NCBI RefSeq assembly: GCF_003194385.1
Contig: NZ_LAPT01000024.1
Coordinates: 1-56,195 of the forward strand
DNA from: Pokkaliibacter plantistimulans
GTDB taxonomy: Bacteria > Pseudomonadota > Gammaproteobacteria > Pseudomonadales > Balneatricaceae
Length of the DNA stretch: 56,195 bases
Reading direction: 5' to 3'
Shown here: piece after piece, positions 8,726 through 17,742 of the stretch
Position numbering within the stretch: the stretch's first letter is position 1
Layout of the letters: every line of letters starts with the position of its first letter
The notes under the pieces: generated by a model
The model's database searches: none
The model's input: only the letters and a program-made list of their open reading frames with translations
What the model was told of the DNA's origin: nothing
Position numbers and translations under genes: made by a program

Positions 8726-9130
8726 ATGCACTATCGAAGAAGAGTATGTGGCCTACTGCTGGCAGTATTGGGTTCTACTTTATCCTTGTCGGCGTGCGCA
8801 ATCCCTACTGATATTTCTATTCAGCAGGGTGGGGATAGCCAGGATGCTACGTATGACAGTTGTAAGGCGTTTTCTCTGACGGCTAAACAAGTGGCAGAGT
8901 ACTTTCAAACGGCTGATCCTGTGGAGGATAGCGAGTGGCACGGACGGGCGGTGATTGCACCATGCTATGTCGAAGGAATGATGTCTGTTGGGGGACGGCA
9001 ATATCACTGGCGTATAACCGCATCAGGTAGTGGTTATCGTTATCTGCCTGATAGCGAAGGGCAACAACGTTATTTCATCTGTGACGAAACATCGCAGCAC
9101 ATGAGCTGTAATAGGTTGTTTGAGCAGTGA
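8726..9130 (+). CDS. Small predicted lipoprotein, possible immunity protein to the upstream amidase
   Basis: 134 aa from the ATG at 8726 (AGGGG ribosome site); a GTG at 8717 is too close to it. The N terminus MHYRRRVCGLLLAVLGSTLS followed by LSAC is a lipoprotein signal with the lipidated Cys near residue 25. The mature part has four further cysteines (DSCKAF, APCYVEG, FICDE, MSCNRLF), which suits a periplasmic disulfide-bonded domain. No family recognised. It starts 19 bp after the amidase stop and is followed by a terminator, so the two form a closed unit. The immunity role is inferred from arrangement only. Confidence 0.7.
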   Translation: MHYRRRVCGLLLAVLGSTLSLSACAIPTDISIQQGGDSQDATYDSCKAFSLTAKQVAEYFQTADPVEDSEWHGRAVIAPCYVEGMMSVGGRQYHWRITASGSGYRYLPDSEGQQRYFICDETSQHMSCNRLFEQ

Positions 9131-9140
9131 CATTTAAGAA

Positions 9141-9161
9141 CAGGCACCATGAAGGTGCCTG
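9141..9161. terminator. Bidirectional terminator
   Basis: caggcacc / ggtgcctg arms (8 bp) with loop atgaa. T-rich bases follow on the plus strand (atttcttt) and on the minus strand (ttcttaaat). It ends the amidase/lipoprotein unit and possibly the hslVU-DUF971 unit. Confidence 0.7.
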
Positions 9162-9167
9162 ATTTCT

Positions 9168-9557
9168 TTAGCCCATCAGCTTGACCACACTTTCATGAGG
9201 ATCACGCGATGCCTTGGCCTGCTCCAGCTTGTGCAGATACTGCTGCCAGTATTCGGCCTGATGGGTGCAGAGCTCATGCAGATAGTCCCAGGTGAACAGG
9301 CCAGAATCATGGCCGTCATCAAACACGATCTTCACTGCATACTGGCCACTGGGCTCCATGCCATTGATACCCACATGGATCTTGCCGGTCTGCAGCTTCT
9401 CCTGCCCGCGCCCGTGCCCCCGTACTTCTGCTGACGGCGAATGTACCCGCAGGTATTCGGCACTCAGCACATAGCGCTGATTACCGGCATAGACCAGTTC
9501 AAGCGTCTTGGAACGTTTGTGCAGTTTGATTTCGACAGGACGTGCCGCCATGGCCAC
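9168..9557 (-). CDS. DUF971 (GBBH-like N-terminal domain) protein
   Basis: 129 aa. Matches the small DUF971 family, related to the N-terminal domain of gamma-butyrobetaine hydroxylase: the VEIKLHKRSKTLELVY start, YVLSAEYLRVHSPSAEVRGHG, and DDGHDSGLFTWDYLHELC near residue 90. Some relatives are linked to iron-sulfur protein maturation; the biochemical role here is unknown. It lies 43 bp downstream of hslU and is probably co-transcribed with hslVU, as in Pseudomonas. Methionines at codons 1 and 3 are both possible starts. Confidence 0.88.
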   Translation of the reverse strand: MAMAARPVEIKLHKRSKTLELVYAGNQRYVLSAEYLRVHSPSAEVRGHGRGQEKLQTGKIHVGINGMEPSGQYAVKIVFDDGHDSGLFTWDYLHELCTHQAEYWQQYLHKLEQAKASRDPHESVVKLMG

Positions 9558-9600
9558 CTCGGCTTGGGTTGGCCGCCCAGCGCACTGGGCGGCATAGCAG

Positions 9601-10932
9601 TTACAGGATGTACTGGCTCAGATCCTGGTTCTTGGCCAGGCTGCCCAGATAGCGGTCGACATAGGCAGCATCCACCACTACTTCGTCCTGATTATCACCG
9701 GACGTGTAAGACACCTCTTCCAGCAGTCGCTCCATCAGCGTGTGCAGACGGCGGGCACCGATGTTTTCGGTTTGCTCGTTGACCTGGAAGGCCAGCTCAG
9801 CCATGCGCTGGATACCGCTGTCCTCGAAACGCAGTTGGACACCTTCCGTGCCCAGCAGCGCTTGATACTGCTCAGTCAGTGAGAAGCTGGGCTCGGTCAG
9901 GATACGGGCGAAGTCTTCAGGGGTAAGGGCATTCAGCTCAACGCGAATAGGCAGACGACCCTGCAGCTCCGGGATCAGATCCGACGGTTTGGACAGGTGG
10001 AAGGCACCGGAGGCGATAAACAGGATATGGTCGGTCTTGATCATGCCCTGTTTGGTATTCACGGTGCAGCCTTCGATCAGTGGCAGCAGATCACGCTGGA
10101 CACCTTCACGTGACACATCTGCACCGCTGGTTTCGCCGCGCTTGGCAACCTTATCGATCTCGTCGATAAAGACGATGCCGTTCTGCTCGACCATCTCCAC
10201 CGCACGAGCCTTGATGTCATCTTCCTTGATCAGATTGGCGGCTTCTTCTTCCTGTACTTTCTTCAGGGCATCCTTGACCTTCATACGGCGGCTTTTGCTG
10301 CGCTGATTGCCCATGTTGGAGAACAGGTTCTGCAACTGGCTGGTCATTTCTTCCATACCGGGCGGGGCCATGATTTCGACGCCCATGGGGCTGTCAGCCA
10401 CCTGAATGTCGATTTCCTTGTCATCCAGCTCCCCTTCACGCAGCTTCTTACGAAACACCTGACGGGTATGGTTATCAGCAGGCTTGGCACTGCCCTGTTC
10501 AAAGGGGTTGTCGTTGCGCGCAGCAGGCAGCAGGGCATCCAGAATGCGGTCTTCAGCAGCATCCAGTGCACGATCCTGCACCTTCTGCATTTCCTGTTCA
10601 CGCAGCATCTTTATCGCGGCGTCAGCCAGATCACGGATGATGGATTCCACATCACGACCGACGTAACCGACTTCGGTGAATTTGGTGGCTTCTACCTTGA
10701 GGAACGGCGCATTGGCCAGTTTGGCCAGACGGCGGGCGATTTCGGTCTTGCCCACGCCGGTGGGGCCGATCATCAGAATATTCTTCGGGGTGATTTCCGC
10801 CCGCTGCTCGACCGGCAGCTGCATACGGCGCCAGCGGTTGCGCAGGGCAATCGCTACGGCACGTTTGGCTTCGTGCTGGCCGATGATGTGTTTGTCCAGC
10901 TCGTGGACGATTTCGCGTGGGGTCATGGACAT
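9601..10932 (-). CDS. hslU: ATP-dependent protease ATPase subunit HslU
   Basis: 443 aa, the same length as E. coli HslU. AAA+ unfoldase that feeds substrates into the HslV peptidase. Walker [10 protein letters not shown] (about residue 57), the inserted I domain (about 110-240), Walker [11 protein letters not shown] (about 250), a sensor/arginine-finger region, and the C-terminal SQYIL tail that docks into HslV. It starts 13 bp after hslV and is followed by the DUF971 gene. Confidence 0.98.
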   Translation of the reverse strand: MSMTPREIVHELDKHIIGQHEAKRAVAIALRNRWRRMQLPVEQRAEITPKNILMIGPTGVGKTEIARRLAKLANAPFLKVEATKFTEVGYVGRDVESIIRDLADAAIKMLREQEMQKVQDRALDAAEDRILDALLPAARNDNPFEQGSAKPADNHTRQVFRKKLREGELDDKEIDIQVADSPMGVEIMAPPGMEEMTSQLQNLFSNMGNQRSKSRRMKVKDALKKVQEEEAANLIKEDDIKARAVEMVEQNGIVFIDEIDKVAKRGETSGADVSREGVQRDLLPLIEGCTVNTKQGMIKTDHILFIASGAFHLSKPSDLIPELQGRLPIRVELNALTPEDFARILTEPSFSLTEQYQALLGTEGVQLRFEDSGIQRMAELAFQVNEQTENIGARRLHTLMERLLEEVSYTSGDNQDEVVVDAAYVDRYLGSLAKNQDLSQYIL

Positions 10933-10945
10933 GACTGGACTTCCT

Positions 10946-11485
10946 TCAGGCCGCGGGCTGGTTGATATCGAGTTTTTCGATGGTCAGCTGGTGATTGGTG
11001 TAGACGCAGATGTCGGCGGCCATGTTCAGTGACTTTTCGACGATATCCAGCGCGCTGAGGCTGGTATTTTCCAGCAGGGCACGGCCTGCGGCCATGGCGA
11101 AGTTGCCGCCAGAACCAATAGTGAGAATGCCATGCTCAGGCTCGACCACATCACCGGTGCCGCTGATCAGCAGGGAGGCCGTCTGGTCGGCGACAATCAG
11201 CATGGCTTCGAGGCGGCGCAGGGCACGATCACTGCGCCATTCTTTAGCCATTTCTACTGCGGCGCGGGTCAGCTGACCATTGTGCTTTTCCAGGTGGCCC
11301 TCGAAACGCTCGAACAGGGTAAAGGCATCGGCGGTCGAGCCGGCGAAGCCTGCCAACACCTTGCCGTGGTACAGGCGGCGCACCTTGCGTGCATTGCCTT
11401 TCATCACGCTCTGGCCAAGGGATACCTGACCATCGCCACCAACAACTACCTGATCATCGCGACGCACACAAACGATAGTGGTCAT
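10946..11485 (-). CDS. hslV: ATP-dependent protease peptidase subunit HslV
   Basis: 179 aa when started at the ATG at 11485, which has a GGAGAG ribosome site and puts the catalytic Thr right after the initiator Met ([10 protein letters not shown]). A longer frame opens at 11569 but would bury the N-terminal nucleophile. Proteasome-like Ntn hydrolase forming the proteolytic core of HslVU. Conserved GGDGQVSLG and [17 protein letters not shown] are present. Operon hslV-hslU-DUF971, with a candidate heat-shock promoter upstream. Confidence 0.97.
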   Translation of the reverse strand: MTTIVCVRRDDQVVVGGDGQVSLGQSVMKGNARKVRRLYHGKVLAGFAGSTADAFTLFERFEGHLEKHNGQLTRAAVEMAKEWRSDRALRRLEAMLIVADQTASLLISGTGDVVEPEHGILTIGSGGNFAMAAGRALLENTSLSALDIVEKSLNMAADICVYTNHQLTIEKLDINQPAA

Positions 11486-11562
11486 CAAACTCTCCAATAA
11501 GGCGCCTGCAGTCCTGAGTAGCAATCCACTGAGATTGCCTGGAATGCGCACGCTGGCAATAT

Positions 11563-11587
11563 CATCCACGCAGCCCGCTGCGGGATG
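11563..11587 (-). promoter_or_regulatory. 5' UTR hairpin of hslVU
   Basis: Ten base pairs with one bulged base: catcc-(a)-cgcag, loop cccg, ctgcg-ggatg. It lies 78 bp upstream of the hslV start, between it and the candidate heat-shock promoter. A stabilising 5' UTR stem-loop is known for E. coli hslVU mRNA; equivalence here is inferred. Confidence 0.5.
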
Positions 11588-11611
11588 ACAGTGTGAATTA
11601 GTATTGGGGGG

Positions 11612-11640
11612 AAGTGGTGACGGTGTGCGGTTATTTCAAG
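11612..11640 (-). promoter_or_regulatory. Candidate sigma32 (heat-shock) promoter of hslVU
   Basis: On the minus strand CTTGAAA (11640-11634) is an exact -35 match, followed by a 14-bp spacer and CACCACTT (11619-11612) against the consensus CCCCATNT (5 of 7 informative positions). This agrees with the known heat-shock control of hslVU in other gammaproteobacteria. Confidence 0.45.
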
Positions 11641-11805
11641 GGTGGGTACTGACATGCACCGAGATCATGGGCAGTACAGCAGGGCACGGTGACAGATGGA
11701 AACATCTGAACGGGTATTCAGGGGCTGAAGCACTATGCAGGAAGATAGCGTTGGGGCCGGCATCGCTCACCGCCCGATCTGTTCAGATGAGTCATATAAA
11801 GCCCA

Positions 11806-11827
11806 GGGGCCGTCTTGCGACAGCCCC
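11806..11827. terminator. Terminator hairpin after the ftsN-like gene
   Basis: Nine-pair stem (ggggccgtc / gacagcccc, one G-T pair) with tetraloop ttgc. A modest T-rich stretch follows on the minus strand and a T5 run follows on the plus strand. It lies 29 bp after the SPOR gene. Confidence 0.55.
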
Positions 11828-11855
11828 CGTAACTTTTTAGGTCGTGAATATGGTC

Positions 11856-12596
11856 TTAACGAATGGGGACGCGGATGGGTGAGGTGCCCATGGCGCTGAG
11901 TTTACCTTCCGCTTTGCTCAAGCCATCGCCACTAAACGGCCCAAGGCGCACGCGCCACCATGTCTGACCTTTACTGTCAGGGCCAGGTGACACGCCCACT
12001 TCCTGAAACCCTTGCAGGAACATCTTCACCCGCATTTTTTCGGCTTCATCTTCCGTCTTGAAGGCGCCTACCTGTAGCAGGAAACGTCCGGCGGCGGGTG
12101 CTGCTGCCGGTGTCGACTTGTCGACCACCTTCGGTGCTTCGGTTTTAGCTGCCTCCAGCTTCACCGCTTCGGTGGCTTTGGCCAGTTCAGCGCTGCTGGA
12201 CGGCTTGGCCTCTTCCGGTTTGGGTGGCGGCGGAGGCTGGGTGGCCAAAGGTTGCACATCAGGCGGCAAAGGGACTTCCGACTCCGGCAACAGTTTGTAG
12301 AAGTCCCAGCTCTTCGAGGCGCTGTCCGGTGCTGGCGCAGGCGGTGGTGCCTTGACCTTGGCTTTGGGTTTTTCCTTTTCTTCCGGCGCAGGCTTGACGG
12401 CCAGCGCTGCCTGCGTAGCGGCCGGATCGGTTTTTACTCGTGCCAGTTGCACCAGAATAAAACCGAATACGCCCACCAGCACCAATACAGAGGCAATACG
12501 CCAGGAAAAGCCCGACTTTTTAGCTGGGGCTTTCTTGCGCGAAGACGAACCGCTGCGCGCTCTGGATTGGCTTTTGGCAAAGTCCTGGGTAGCCAT
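11856..12596 (-). CDS. ftsN: FtsN-like SPOR-domain cell-division protein
   Basis: 246 aa. A basic cytoplasmic N terminus (about 1-30) is followed by one membrane segment (about 32-50, IASVLVLVGVFGFILVQL), a Pro/Ala/Lys-rich periplasmic linker (about 60-165) and a C-terminal SPOR domain (about 168-246, FLLQVGAFKTEDEAEKMR...VRLGPFSG) that binds denuded septal glycan. The position between argS and hslV is that of ftsN in Pseudomonas, which supports the name; the linker is too divergent to prove orthology. It starts 3 bp after argS. Confidence 0.85.
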   Translation of the reverse strand: MATQDFAKSQSRARSGSSSRKKAPAKKSGFSWRIASVLVLVGVFGFILVQLARVKTDPAATQAALAVKPAPEEKEKPKAKVKAPPPAPAPDSASKSWDFYKLLPESEVPLPPDVQPLATQPPPPPKPEEAKPSSSAELAKATEAVKLEAAKTEAPKVVDKSTPAAAPAAGRFLLQVGAFKTEDEAEKMRVKMFLQGFQEVGVSPGPDSKGQTWWRVRLGPFSGDGLSKAEGKLSAMGTSPIRVPIR

Positions 12597-12599
12597 GGG

Positions 12600-14354
12600 T
12601 TACATGCTTTCCGGTGCGCTTACTCCCAACAGGGACAGACCATTGGCCACCACTTGACGTACTGCCTGAGACAGCACCAGACGGGCATCTCTCAGATTGA
12701 CGTCTTCCAACAGCATGCGGTGGGCGTTGTAATAGGTGTGGAAATCACCTGCCAGTTCACGCAAATAGTGGGCCAGAATATGCGGGTCACCATTCACGGC
12801 GGCATTTTCCAGTGCTTCCGGATAACGTGCCAGCTTCTGCATCAGGTCTTTTTCCGCTTCCTGTTCCAACAGGGACAGGTTGTTCAGGCCGCGAGCCTGA
12901 TCAAAGGCGGTTTCTTCAGCGGCTACTTTCTGCAGCAGCGTACAGATACGGGCATGGGCGTACTGGATGTAGTACACAGGGTTGTCCTTGCTTTCTGACT
13001 TGGCCAGATCAAGGTCGAAATCCATGTGTTGTTCCGCTTTGCGGCTCACGTAGAAGAACCGTGCCGCATCGTTGCCTACTTCATCGCGCAGTTCACGCAG
13101 AGTAACGAATGAGCCGGAACGGGTAGACATTTGTACGCGCTCACCGCCGCGATACAGGATGGCGAACTGCACCAGACGAATCTGGATACGTTCAGGATCA
13201 AAACCCAGCGCTTCACACGCCGCCTTCATACGCGGGATGTAACCGTGGTGATCGGCCCCCCAGACATAGATGACCCGGTCAAAGCCGCGTTCAAACTTGT
13301 TCTGCAGATAGGCGATGTCAGAGGCAAAGTAGGTGGTCTGGCCATTATCACGTTTGACGACACGGTCTTTGTCGTCGCCAAAGGTGGTGGAGCGGAACCA
13401 CAGTGCCCCTTCCTGCTCATAGATATGACCATTGTCGATCAACGTCTGGATGGCGCGTTCAACGTTTTCGGTCAGGCTGCGCTCGGAGAACCACTCATTG
13501 AAGGTGACCCCGAACTCGCCAAGATCATCACGGATGTCATCCAGAATACGGGTCAGACCTAGCTGGAACACCACTTCGTAGGCGTCTTCGCCCAGCAGGT
13601 CGCGGGCCTTGTCGATCAGCGCATCGATATGGATTTCCTTGTCGCCGCCTGCAGGCTCATCGGCAGGGACGCCGTCGAACACGGTGGTGGCGGGATGACG
13701 GTAGGCCTGTTCCACGCGCTGCAGCAGCTCGGCGGCATAGTCGCGGATATAGTCGCCTTTGTAGCCGTTACTGGGGAAGGTGAACTCTTCGCCACACAGC
13801 TCCAGATAACGCAGCCAGACGCTGGCTGCCAGGATGTTCATCTGCCGGCCTGCGTCGTTGACGTAGTATTCGCGCTGAATATCGTAGCCGACAGCGGCCA
13901 TCAGATTGGACAGGGTGGCACCATAGGCTGCCCCACGACCGTGGCCAACGTGCAGCGGGCCGGTCGGGTTGGCTGAGACAAACTCAACCTGAACTTTTTC
14001 GCCTTTGCCCAACTGACTCAGGCCAAACGCGGAACCCGCCGCAATAATACTGGGGATGACTTCTGCAGTACTGGCGCTGCTGACAAAGAAGTTGATGAAG
14101 CCCGGGCCGGCAATTTCTACTTTGGTGATGGCGGCGTCCGCAGGCAGGGCGGCAATGATGGCCTGTGCCAGTTCACGGGGATTTCGTCGCGCCTGCTTTG
14201 ACAGCACCATAGCAATGTTGGAAGCAAAGTCACCGTGGGTCTTGTCACGGGTGGCGTCGACTTGCGCCTGTACATCCAGCTCAACAGGCAGGGTGCCTGC
14301 AGCTTTGAGGGAGTCCAGCGCAGTGTGAATAAGATTGGCTATCAGCTCTTTCAT
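12600..14354 (-). CDS. argS: Arginyl-tRNA synthetase
   Basis: 584 aa (E. coli 577). Class Ia synthetase charging tRNA-Arg. The N-terminal Add-1 domain (about 1-90) precedes the catalytic core with the HIGH-type motif [11 protein letters not shown] (about 135); the KMSKS loop is degenerate ([14 protein letters not shown]), as usual in ArgRS. The C-terminal DALR anticodon-binding domain (about 465-584) is present. Likely co-transcribed with the ftsN-like gene. Confidence 0.97.
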   Translation of the reverse strand: MKELIANLIHTALDSLKAAGTLPVELDVQAQVDATRDKTHGDFASNIAMVLSKQARRNPRELAQAIIAALPADAAITKVEIAGPGFINFFVSSASTAEVIPSIIAAGSAFGLSQLGKGEKVQVEFVSANPTGPLHVGHGRGAAYGATLSNLMAAVGYDIQREYYVNDAGRQMNILAASVWLRYLELCGEEFTFPSNGYKGDYIRDYAAELLQRVEQAYRHPATTVFDGVPADEPAGGDKEIHIDALIDKARDLLGEDAYEVVFQLGLTRILDDIRDDLGEFGVTFNEWFSERSLTENVERAIQTLIDNGHIYEQEGALWFRSTTFGDDKDRVVKRDNGQTTYFASDIAYLQNKFERGFDRVIYVWGADHHGYIPRMKAACEALGFDPERIQIRLVQFAILYRGGERVQMSTRSGSFVTLRELRDEVGNDAARFFYVSRKAEQHMDFDLDLAKSESKDNPVYYIQYAHARICTLLQKVAAEETAFDQARGLNNLSLLEQEAEKDLMQKLARYPEALENAAVNGDPHILAHYLRELAGDFHTYYNAHRMLLEDVNLRDARLVLSQAVRQVVANGLSLLGVSAPESM

Positions 14355-14501
14355 TGCGGCCCAAGCGTGTTTTTACACGTGTGTAATAAGGTACAGGAGT
14401 CAGATCAGGGAGGATCAAAGGCGCCATTATCGCGATTAGCCTCAGGTGACGCAACCGCGTATCGGCACTCAATGCCGCCAACCAAGCGGCTTGGCAGCGG
14501 C

Positions 14502-16736
14502 TCAGAAGGTGTCAGCGGGGTCGACATCGACTGACCAGCGCAGGTCTCCCGGCGGTGGATTCAGTTCAATAAAGGCACACAGCCACTGCAACAGGTGGTG
14601 CAGCTCCCGACGCTGGCTGCCATAGAGATGCAGTAGTGCACGGTAACGGTCGTGACGCTTTTCCATGCTGGCGGGGAGCGGGCCGGCCAGCTGGATTTCA
14701 TGTCCCCAGTGCTGCTGCAAGATATAGTCCTGCAGTGCCTGTCGGATGCTGCTCAGCCATTCCAGGGCAATGGCCGGGCGGCGGTGGTCAGCCCGCAGCA
14801 GCGCCATCGGCTGCCAGGGCGGCAGACCGACATGTTGACGGCTACGCAGCTCTTCGCGGGCAAAGGCATCGTAACCCTGTTCACAAAGGGTGGCGAGCAT
14901 GGGGTGGTCGGCATGCTCGGTTTGCAGAATGACTTCACCGGGTTTCTGTGCCCGTCCAGCCCGCCCGGCAACCTGAACAAGTAACTGGGCCATACGCTCC
15001 ATACCGCGAAAATCGGCACTGAACAGTCCCTGATCGGCATCAATGATGGCCACCAGGGTGACGTCGGGAAAGTGGTGGCCCTTGGCCAGCATCTGCGTAC
15101 CCAGCAGGATACAGGGATGACCTTTGTGGACCGGATCCAGCAGAGTTTCCATGCGTTGCTTGCCACGCACGCTGTCACGGTCGATGCGAATGACCGGGAC
15201 ATCGGGGAAAATGTCACTCAGGGCATCTTCACTGCGCTCTGTCCCCTGACCTATAGGCTCCAGAGCGGCACTGCCGCAGCTGGGACAGTGCAATGGAATA
15301 GCAGCCTGATGTTCACAGTGGTGGCAGACCAGACGACGACTCTGTTTGTGCAGGGTCATACGGGCGTCGCAGGACGCGCATTCCGCCAGCCAGCCACAGT
15401 CGGCGCAGTGCAGTGTAGGGGCAAATCCTCGCCGGTTGAGAAAAACCATGACCTGCTGCCCCTGCTCGATATGGCGGCGGATACTCTCCAGCAGTGGAGC
15501 ACTGAAGCCCTGTGTCAGTGGTCGATTGCGGATATCCAGACAATGCAGGCGCGGTGCCTCGGCATTGCCAGCCCGTTGCAGCATGCGCAAATGGTAATAG
15601 CTACCGCGCTCAACGTTATGCAGGCTTTCCAGTGAAGGCGTGGCGGAACCCAGCAACACCGGTATATCAGCCTGCTTGGCGCGCACTATGGCCAGATCGC
15701 GGGCGTGGTAACGGAAGCCTTCATGCTGTTTGAAGGAGGCGTCATGTTCTTCATCAATGACGATCAGCCCTAATCGTGGCAACGGTACCATCAGTGCAGA
15801 GCGGGTACCAATCAGGATCTGGGCAATGCCTTCCCGTGCTTCCAGCCAGGCATGCAGACGCTCGTTATCATTCATGCCCGAATGCAGGATCACCACGTTG
15901 ACATTGAAGCGGTGCTTGAAGCGGCGCAAGGTTTGTGGCGTCAGGCCGATTTCGGGCACCAGCACCAGCACCTGTTGCTTTTGCAGCAGATGATGTTCGA
16001 TCAGTTGCAGGTAGACTTCCGTCTTGCCGCTGCCGGTGACGCCCTCCAGTAACGTGACACTGAATCCCTGATCACGCTGCAGTAACGTATCCAGCGCGTT
16101 TTGCTGTTGGGCATTGAGGCTCAGATGTACCTCATTTAACAGATTGCCATGGGGGGCGAGAGGGCGCTGTTCGCGGCTGAAGGAGTGAATCAGGCCGCGT
16201 TTCTGTAATGAGTTGAGGGTTTGACTGCTGTATTCCAGTGTGCGCAATGCCTCCTGACTCAGGCCCTGCGGCACTCGTTGCAGCTCCTCCAGCAACTGCT
16301 GCTGGCGGCTACCGGTTAGGCTTGAAGGGCGAGTACTGCCACCGAGCTCGGTCAGCTGCCACAGGGTCTGAGTCGGGAAGTGGGCCGGCTTTCCCTGTCG
16401 CAGAGCAACGGGCAGGGCGTGGTACAGGACTTCGCCCAGCGGATGGCAGTAATAGCTGGCCGCCCAGTGCAGCAGCTTCAGTATGGAGGCGGAAAGGACC
16501 GGTTCTCGGTCCAGAAGTGTCAGGGCGGGGCGGATCTTGTCCCGCGCTATACTGGCTTCATCACTGATAGCCACGATAATGCCGAGCAGTTGGCGGTGGC
16601 CGAAGTTGACCTGTATGCGTTGGCCGGGTTGCAGCTCGTCGGCTGTGACACTATCCGGGGGGTAATAGTCAAACAGGCGGAATAGCGGTACGGGCAGCGC
16701 AACCTTAAGGATGATGGCAGAGGTGGCGGCTGGCAC
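14502..16736 (-). CDS. priA: Primosomal protein N' (replication restart helicase PriA)
   Basis: 744 aa when started at the GTG at 16736, which has GGGGA upstream and gives the normal N terminus ahead of ILKVALPVPLFRLFDYY. The frame stays open to an ATG at 16871 with no ribosome site, which I do not use. Visible: 3' DNA-binding domain (about 1-110), Walker A GVTGSGKTEVYLQ (about 230), DEEH box VIDEEHDASFKQ (about 325), and eight zinc-binding cysteines (CADCGWLAECASC, CHHCEHQ, CPSCG, about 440-490). PriA reloads the replisome at stalled forks. Divergent from rpmE. Confidence 0.95.
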   Translation of the reverse strand: MPAATSAIILKVALPVPLFRLFDYYPPDSVTADELQPGQRIQVNFGHRQLLGIIVAISDEASIARDKIRPALTLLDREPVLSASILKLLHWAASYYCHPLGEVLYHALPVALRQGKPAHFPTQTLWQLTELGGSTRPSSLTGSRQQQLLEELQRVPQGLSQEALRTLEYSSQTLNSLQKRGLIHSFSREQRPLAPHGNLLNEVHLSLNAQQQNALDTLLQRDQGFSVTLLEGVTGSGKTEVYLQLIEHHLLQKQQVLVLVPEIGLTPQTLRRFKHRFNVNVVILHSGMNDNERLHAWLEAREGIAQILIGTRSALMVPLPRLGLIVIDEEHDASFKQHEGFRYHARDLAIVRAKQADIPVLLGSATPSLESLHNVERGSYYHLRMLQRAGNAEAPRLHCLDIRNRPLTQGFSAPLLESIRRHIEQGQQVMVFLNRRGFAPTLHCADCGWLAECASCDARMTLHKQSRRLVCHHCEHQAAIPLHCPSCGSAALEPIGQGTERSEDALSDIFPDVPVIRIDRDSVRGKQRMETLLDPVHKGHPCILLGTQMLAKGHHFPDVTLVAIIDADQGLFSADFRGMERMAQLLVQVAGRAGRAQKPGEVILQTEHADHPMLATLCEQGYDAFAREELRSRQHVGLPPWQPMALLRADHRRPAIALEWLSSIRQALQDYILQQHWGHEIQLAGPLPASMEKRHDRYRALLHLYGSQRRELHHLLQWLCAFIELNPPPGDLRWSVDVDPADTF

Positions 16737-16927
16737 GTTATGGTCCCCGAGTGGAAGCTGAATGCGGGCGTGCAGTATGCCCGCCATGTGATAGTGCTGC
16801 AGGCTTGTGCGGTGCTGATGGGTCAGACACCGAAGTACCTGCAGACTGGGCAGGATAGGGGAATGTCGCATCTCATGCCAGCAACGCTTAGTGATGAAGG
16901 AAGTGCTGGCTAATTTTTAAACGATGA

Positions 16928-16956
16928 TTGTCGCTGCATTGCTGTTCTGCTAGAAT
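16928..16956 (+). promoter_or_regulatory. sigma70 promoter of rpmE
   Basis: ttgtcg (16928-16933), 17-bp spacer, tagaat (16951-16956; 5 of 6 to TATAAT). It leaves a leader of about 120 bp before rpmE. Confidence 0.55.
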
Positions 16957-17084
16957 TCGCGCCCTTGTTCCTGCACTGCTTTGGTGTGGGAGCGTCCGCT
17001 GGGCTGTTACAGCCCTGACTATCAGTGCGGTGCCCGGCCATACGTGGTTATACGGGTAGCGGCACAGTTAATGAGGCTATGGTC

Positions 17085-17303
17085 ATGAAACAGGGCATTC
17101 ACCCTAAGTACGTTGAAATCAAAGTATCCTGCTCTTGCGGTAACGAATTCCAGACTCGTTCCACTGTAGGTAAAGATCTGCACGTTGACGTTTGCAGCGC
17201 CTGCCACCCGTTCTATACCGGTAAGCAGAAAGTGCTGGACGTTGGCGGTCGTATCGACCGTTTCAACAAGCGCTTTGGCGCTATGGGTTCTCGCAAAGCC
17301 TAA
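17085..17303 (+). CDS. rpmE: Ribosomal protein L31 (zinc-binding form)
   Basis: 72 aa from the ATG at 17085 (GAGG site 9 bp upstream), giving the canonical [12 protein letters not shown] start; an in-frame upstream extension to 17025 is not part of the protein. Large-subunit protein forming bridge B1b. It has the four zinc cysteines of the C+ type (SCSCGN and CSACHP), so it can act as a zinc reserve and is probably accompanied by a C- paralogue elsewhere. [19 protein letters not shown] is the family C-terminal signature. Confidence 0.97.
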   Translation: MKQGIHPKYVEIKVSCSCGNEFQTRSTVGKDLHVDVCSACHPFYTGKQKVLDVGGRIDRFNKRFGAMGSRKA

Positions 17304-17320
17304 TTGGCAGCGGAGCGATC

Positions 17321-17354
17321 AACAACAAAGGCGCCTTAAGGCGCCTTTGTTGTT
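17321..17354 (+). terminator. Rho-independent terminator of rpmE
   Basis: 16-bp perfect arms (17321-17336 and 17339-17354) around a ggcgccttaaggcgcc core. The 3' arm itself is T-rich (tttgttgttt). It starts 18 bp after rpmE. Confidence 0.85.
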
Positions 17355-17742
17355 TCTGCGTGGTGGGCAGGAAAATTTTTCTGTTGCGCGACGCCAGGAG
17401 GTATCAAAGACTGTTTCGATCAGGTTAACCATCCGTTGGTCAGCTAATAGTGGGCTGCTTCTCCTCGCTACTTTCTTCTTCTGCCGATTCCTTGCCACTC
17501 AGGCAGGTAGTGGCTGGCTTCTGGCCTGTATTAGTGGTTATTCCTAAATTATGGTCTTTATATAGATTTAAATTCTGTTTTATTGAATGGTTCTGAGCTG
17601 TCCAGAGTGCAAAGTGTAGACATAGGTCATATTTGGCAACGACTTTATTCCGGCTTTATTGCCGGGGGCTGGTGGTTTGCAACGATGTTTTAATTTAAGA
17701 TTTTTCGTCCGACTCAACGAACAAAAGCATCGGAACTTGAAC
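17355..17742. other. Intergenic region rpmE-maeB
   Basis: 388 bp, AT-richer than its neighbours, with no convincing gene. It contains a plausible maeB promoter (17633-17660). Confidence 0.5.
17633..17660 (+). promoter_or_regulatory. Candidate sigma70 promoter of the malic enzyme gene
   Basis: ttggca (17633-17638; 5 of 6), 16-bp spacer, tttatt (17655-17660; 4 of 6). It would give a leader of about 75 bases. Confidence 0.35.

Larger units (their letters stand above)
11486..11855. other. hslVU leader/promoter region
   Basis: 370 bp without a convincing gene, between the ftsN-like stop and hslV. It contains the terminator hairpin at 11806-11827, a sigma32-like promoter at 11612-11640 and a hairpin at 11563-11587 inside the presumed hslVU leader. 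Confidence 0.6.

Noticed and set aside
11486-11569. 28-codon N-terminal extension of hslV
   Set aside because: HslV needs Thr directly after the initiator Met as its nucleophile, which only the start at 11485 gives.
14474-14500. Small GC-rich dyad (ccaagc/gcttgg and gccgc/gcggc) downstream of priA
   Set aside because: The best arms leave a 1-base loop and there is no T-run; not convincing as a terminator.
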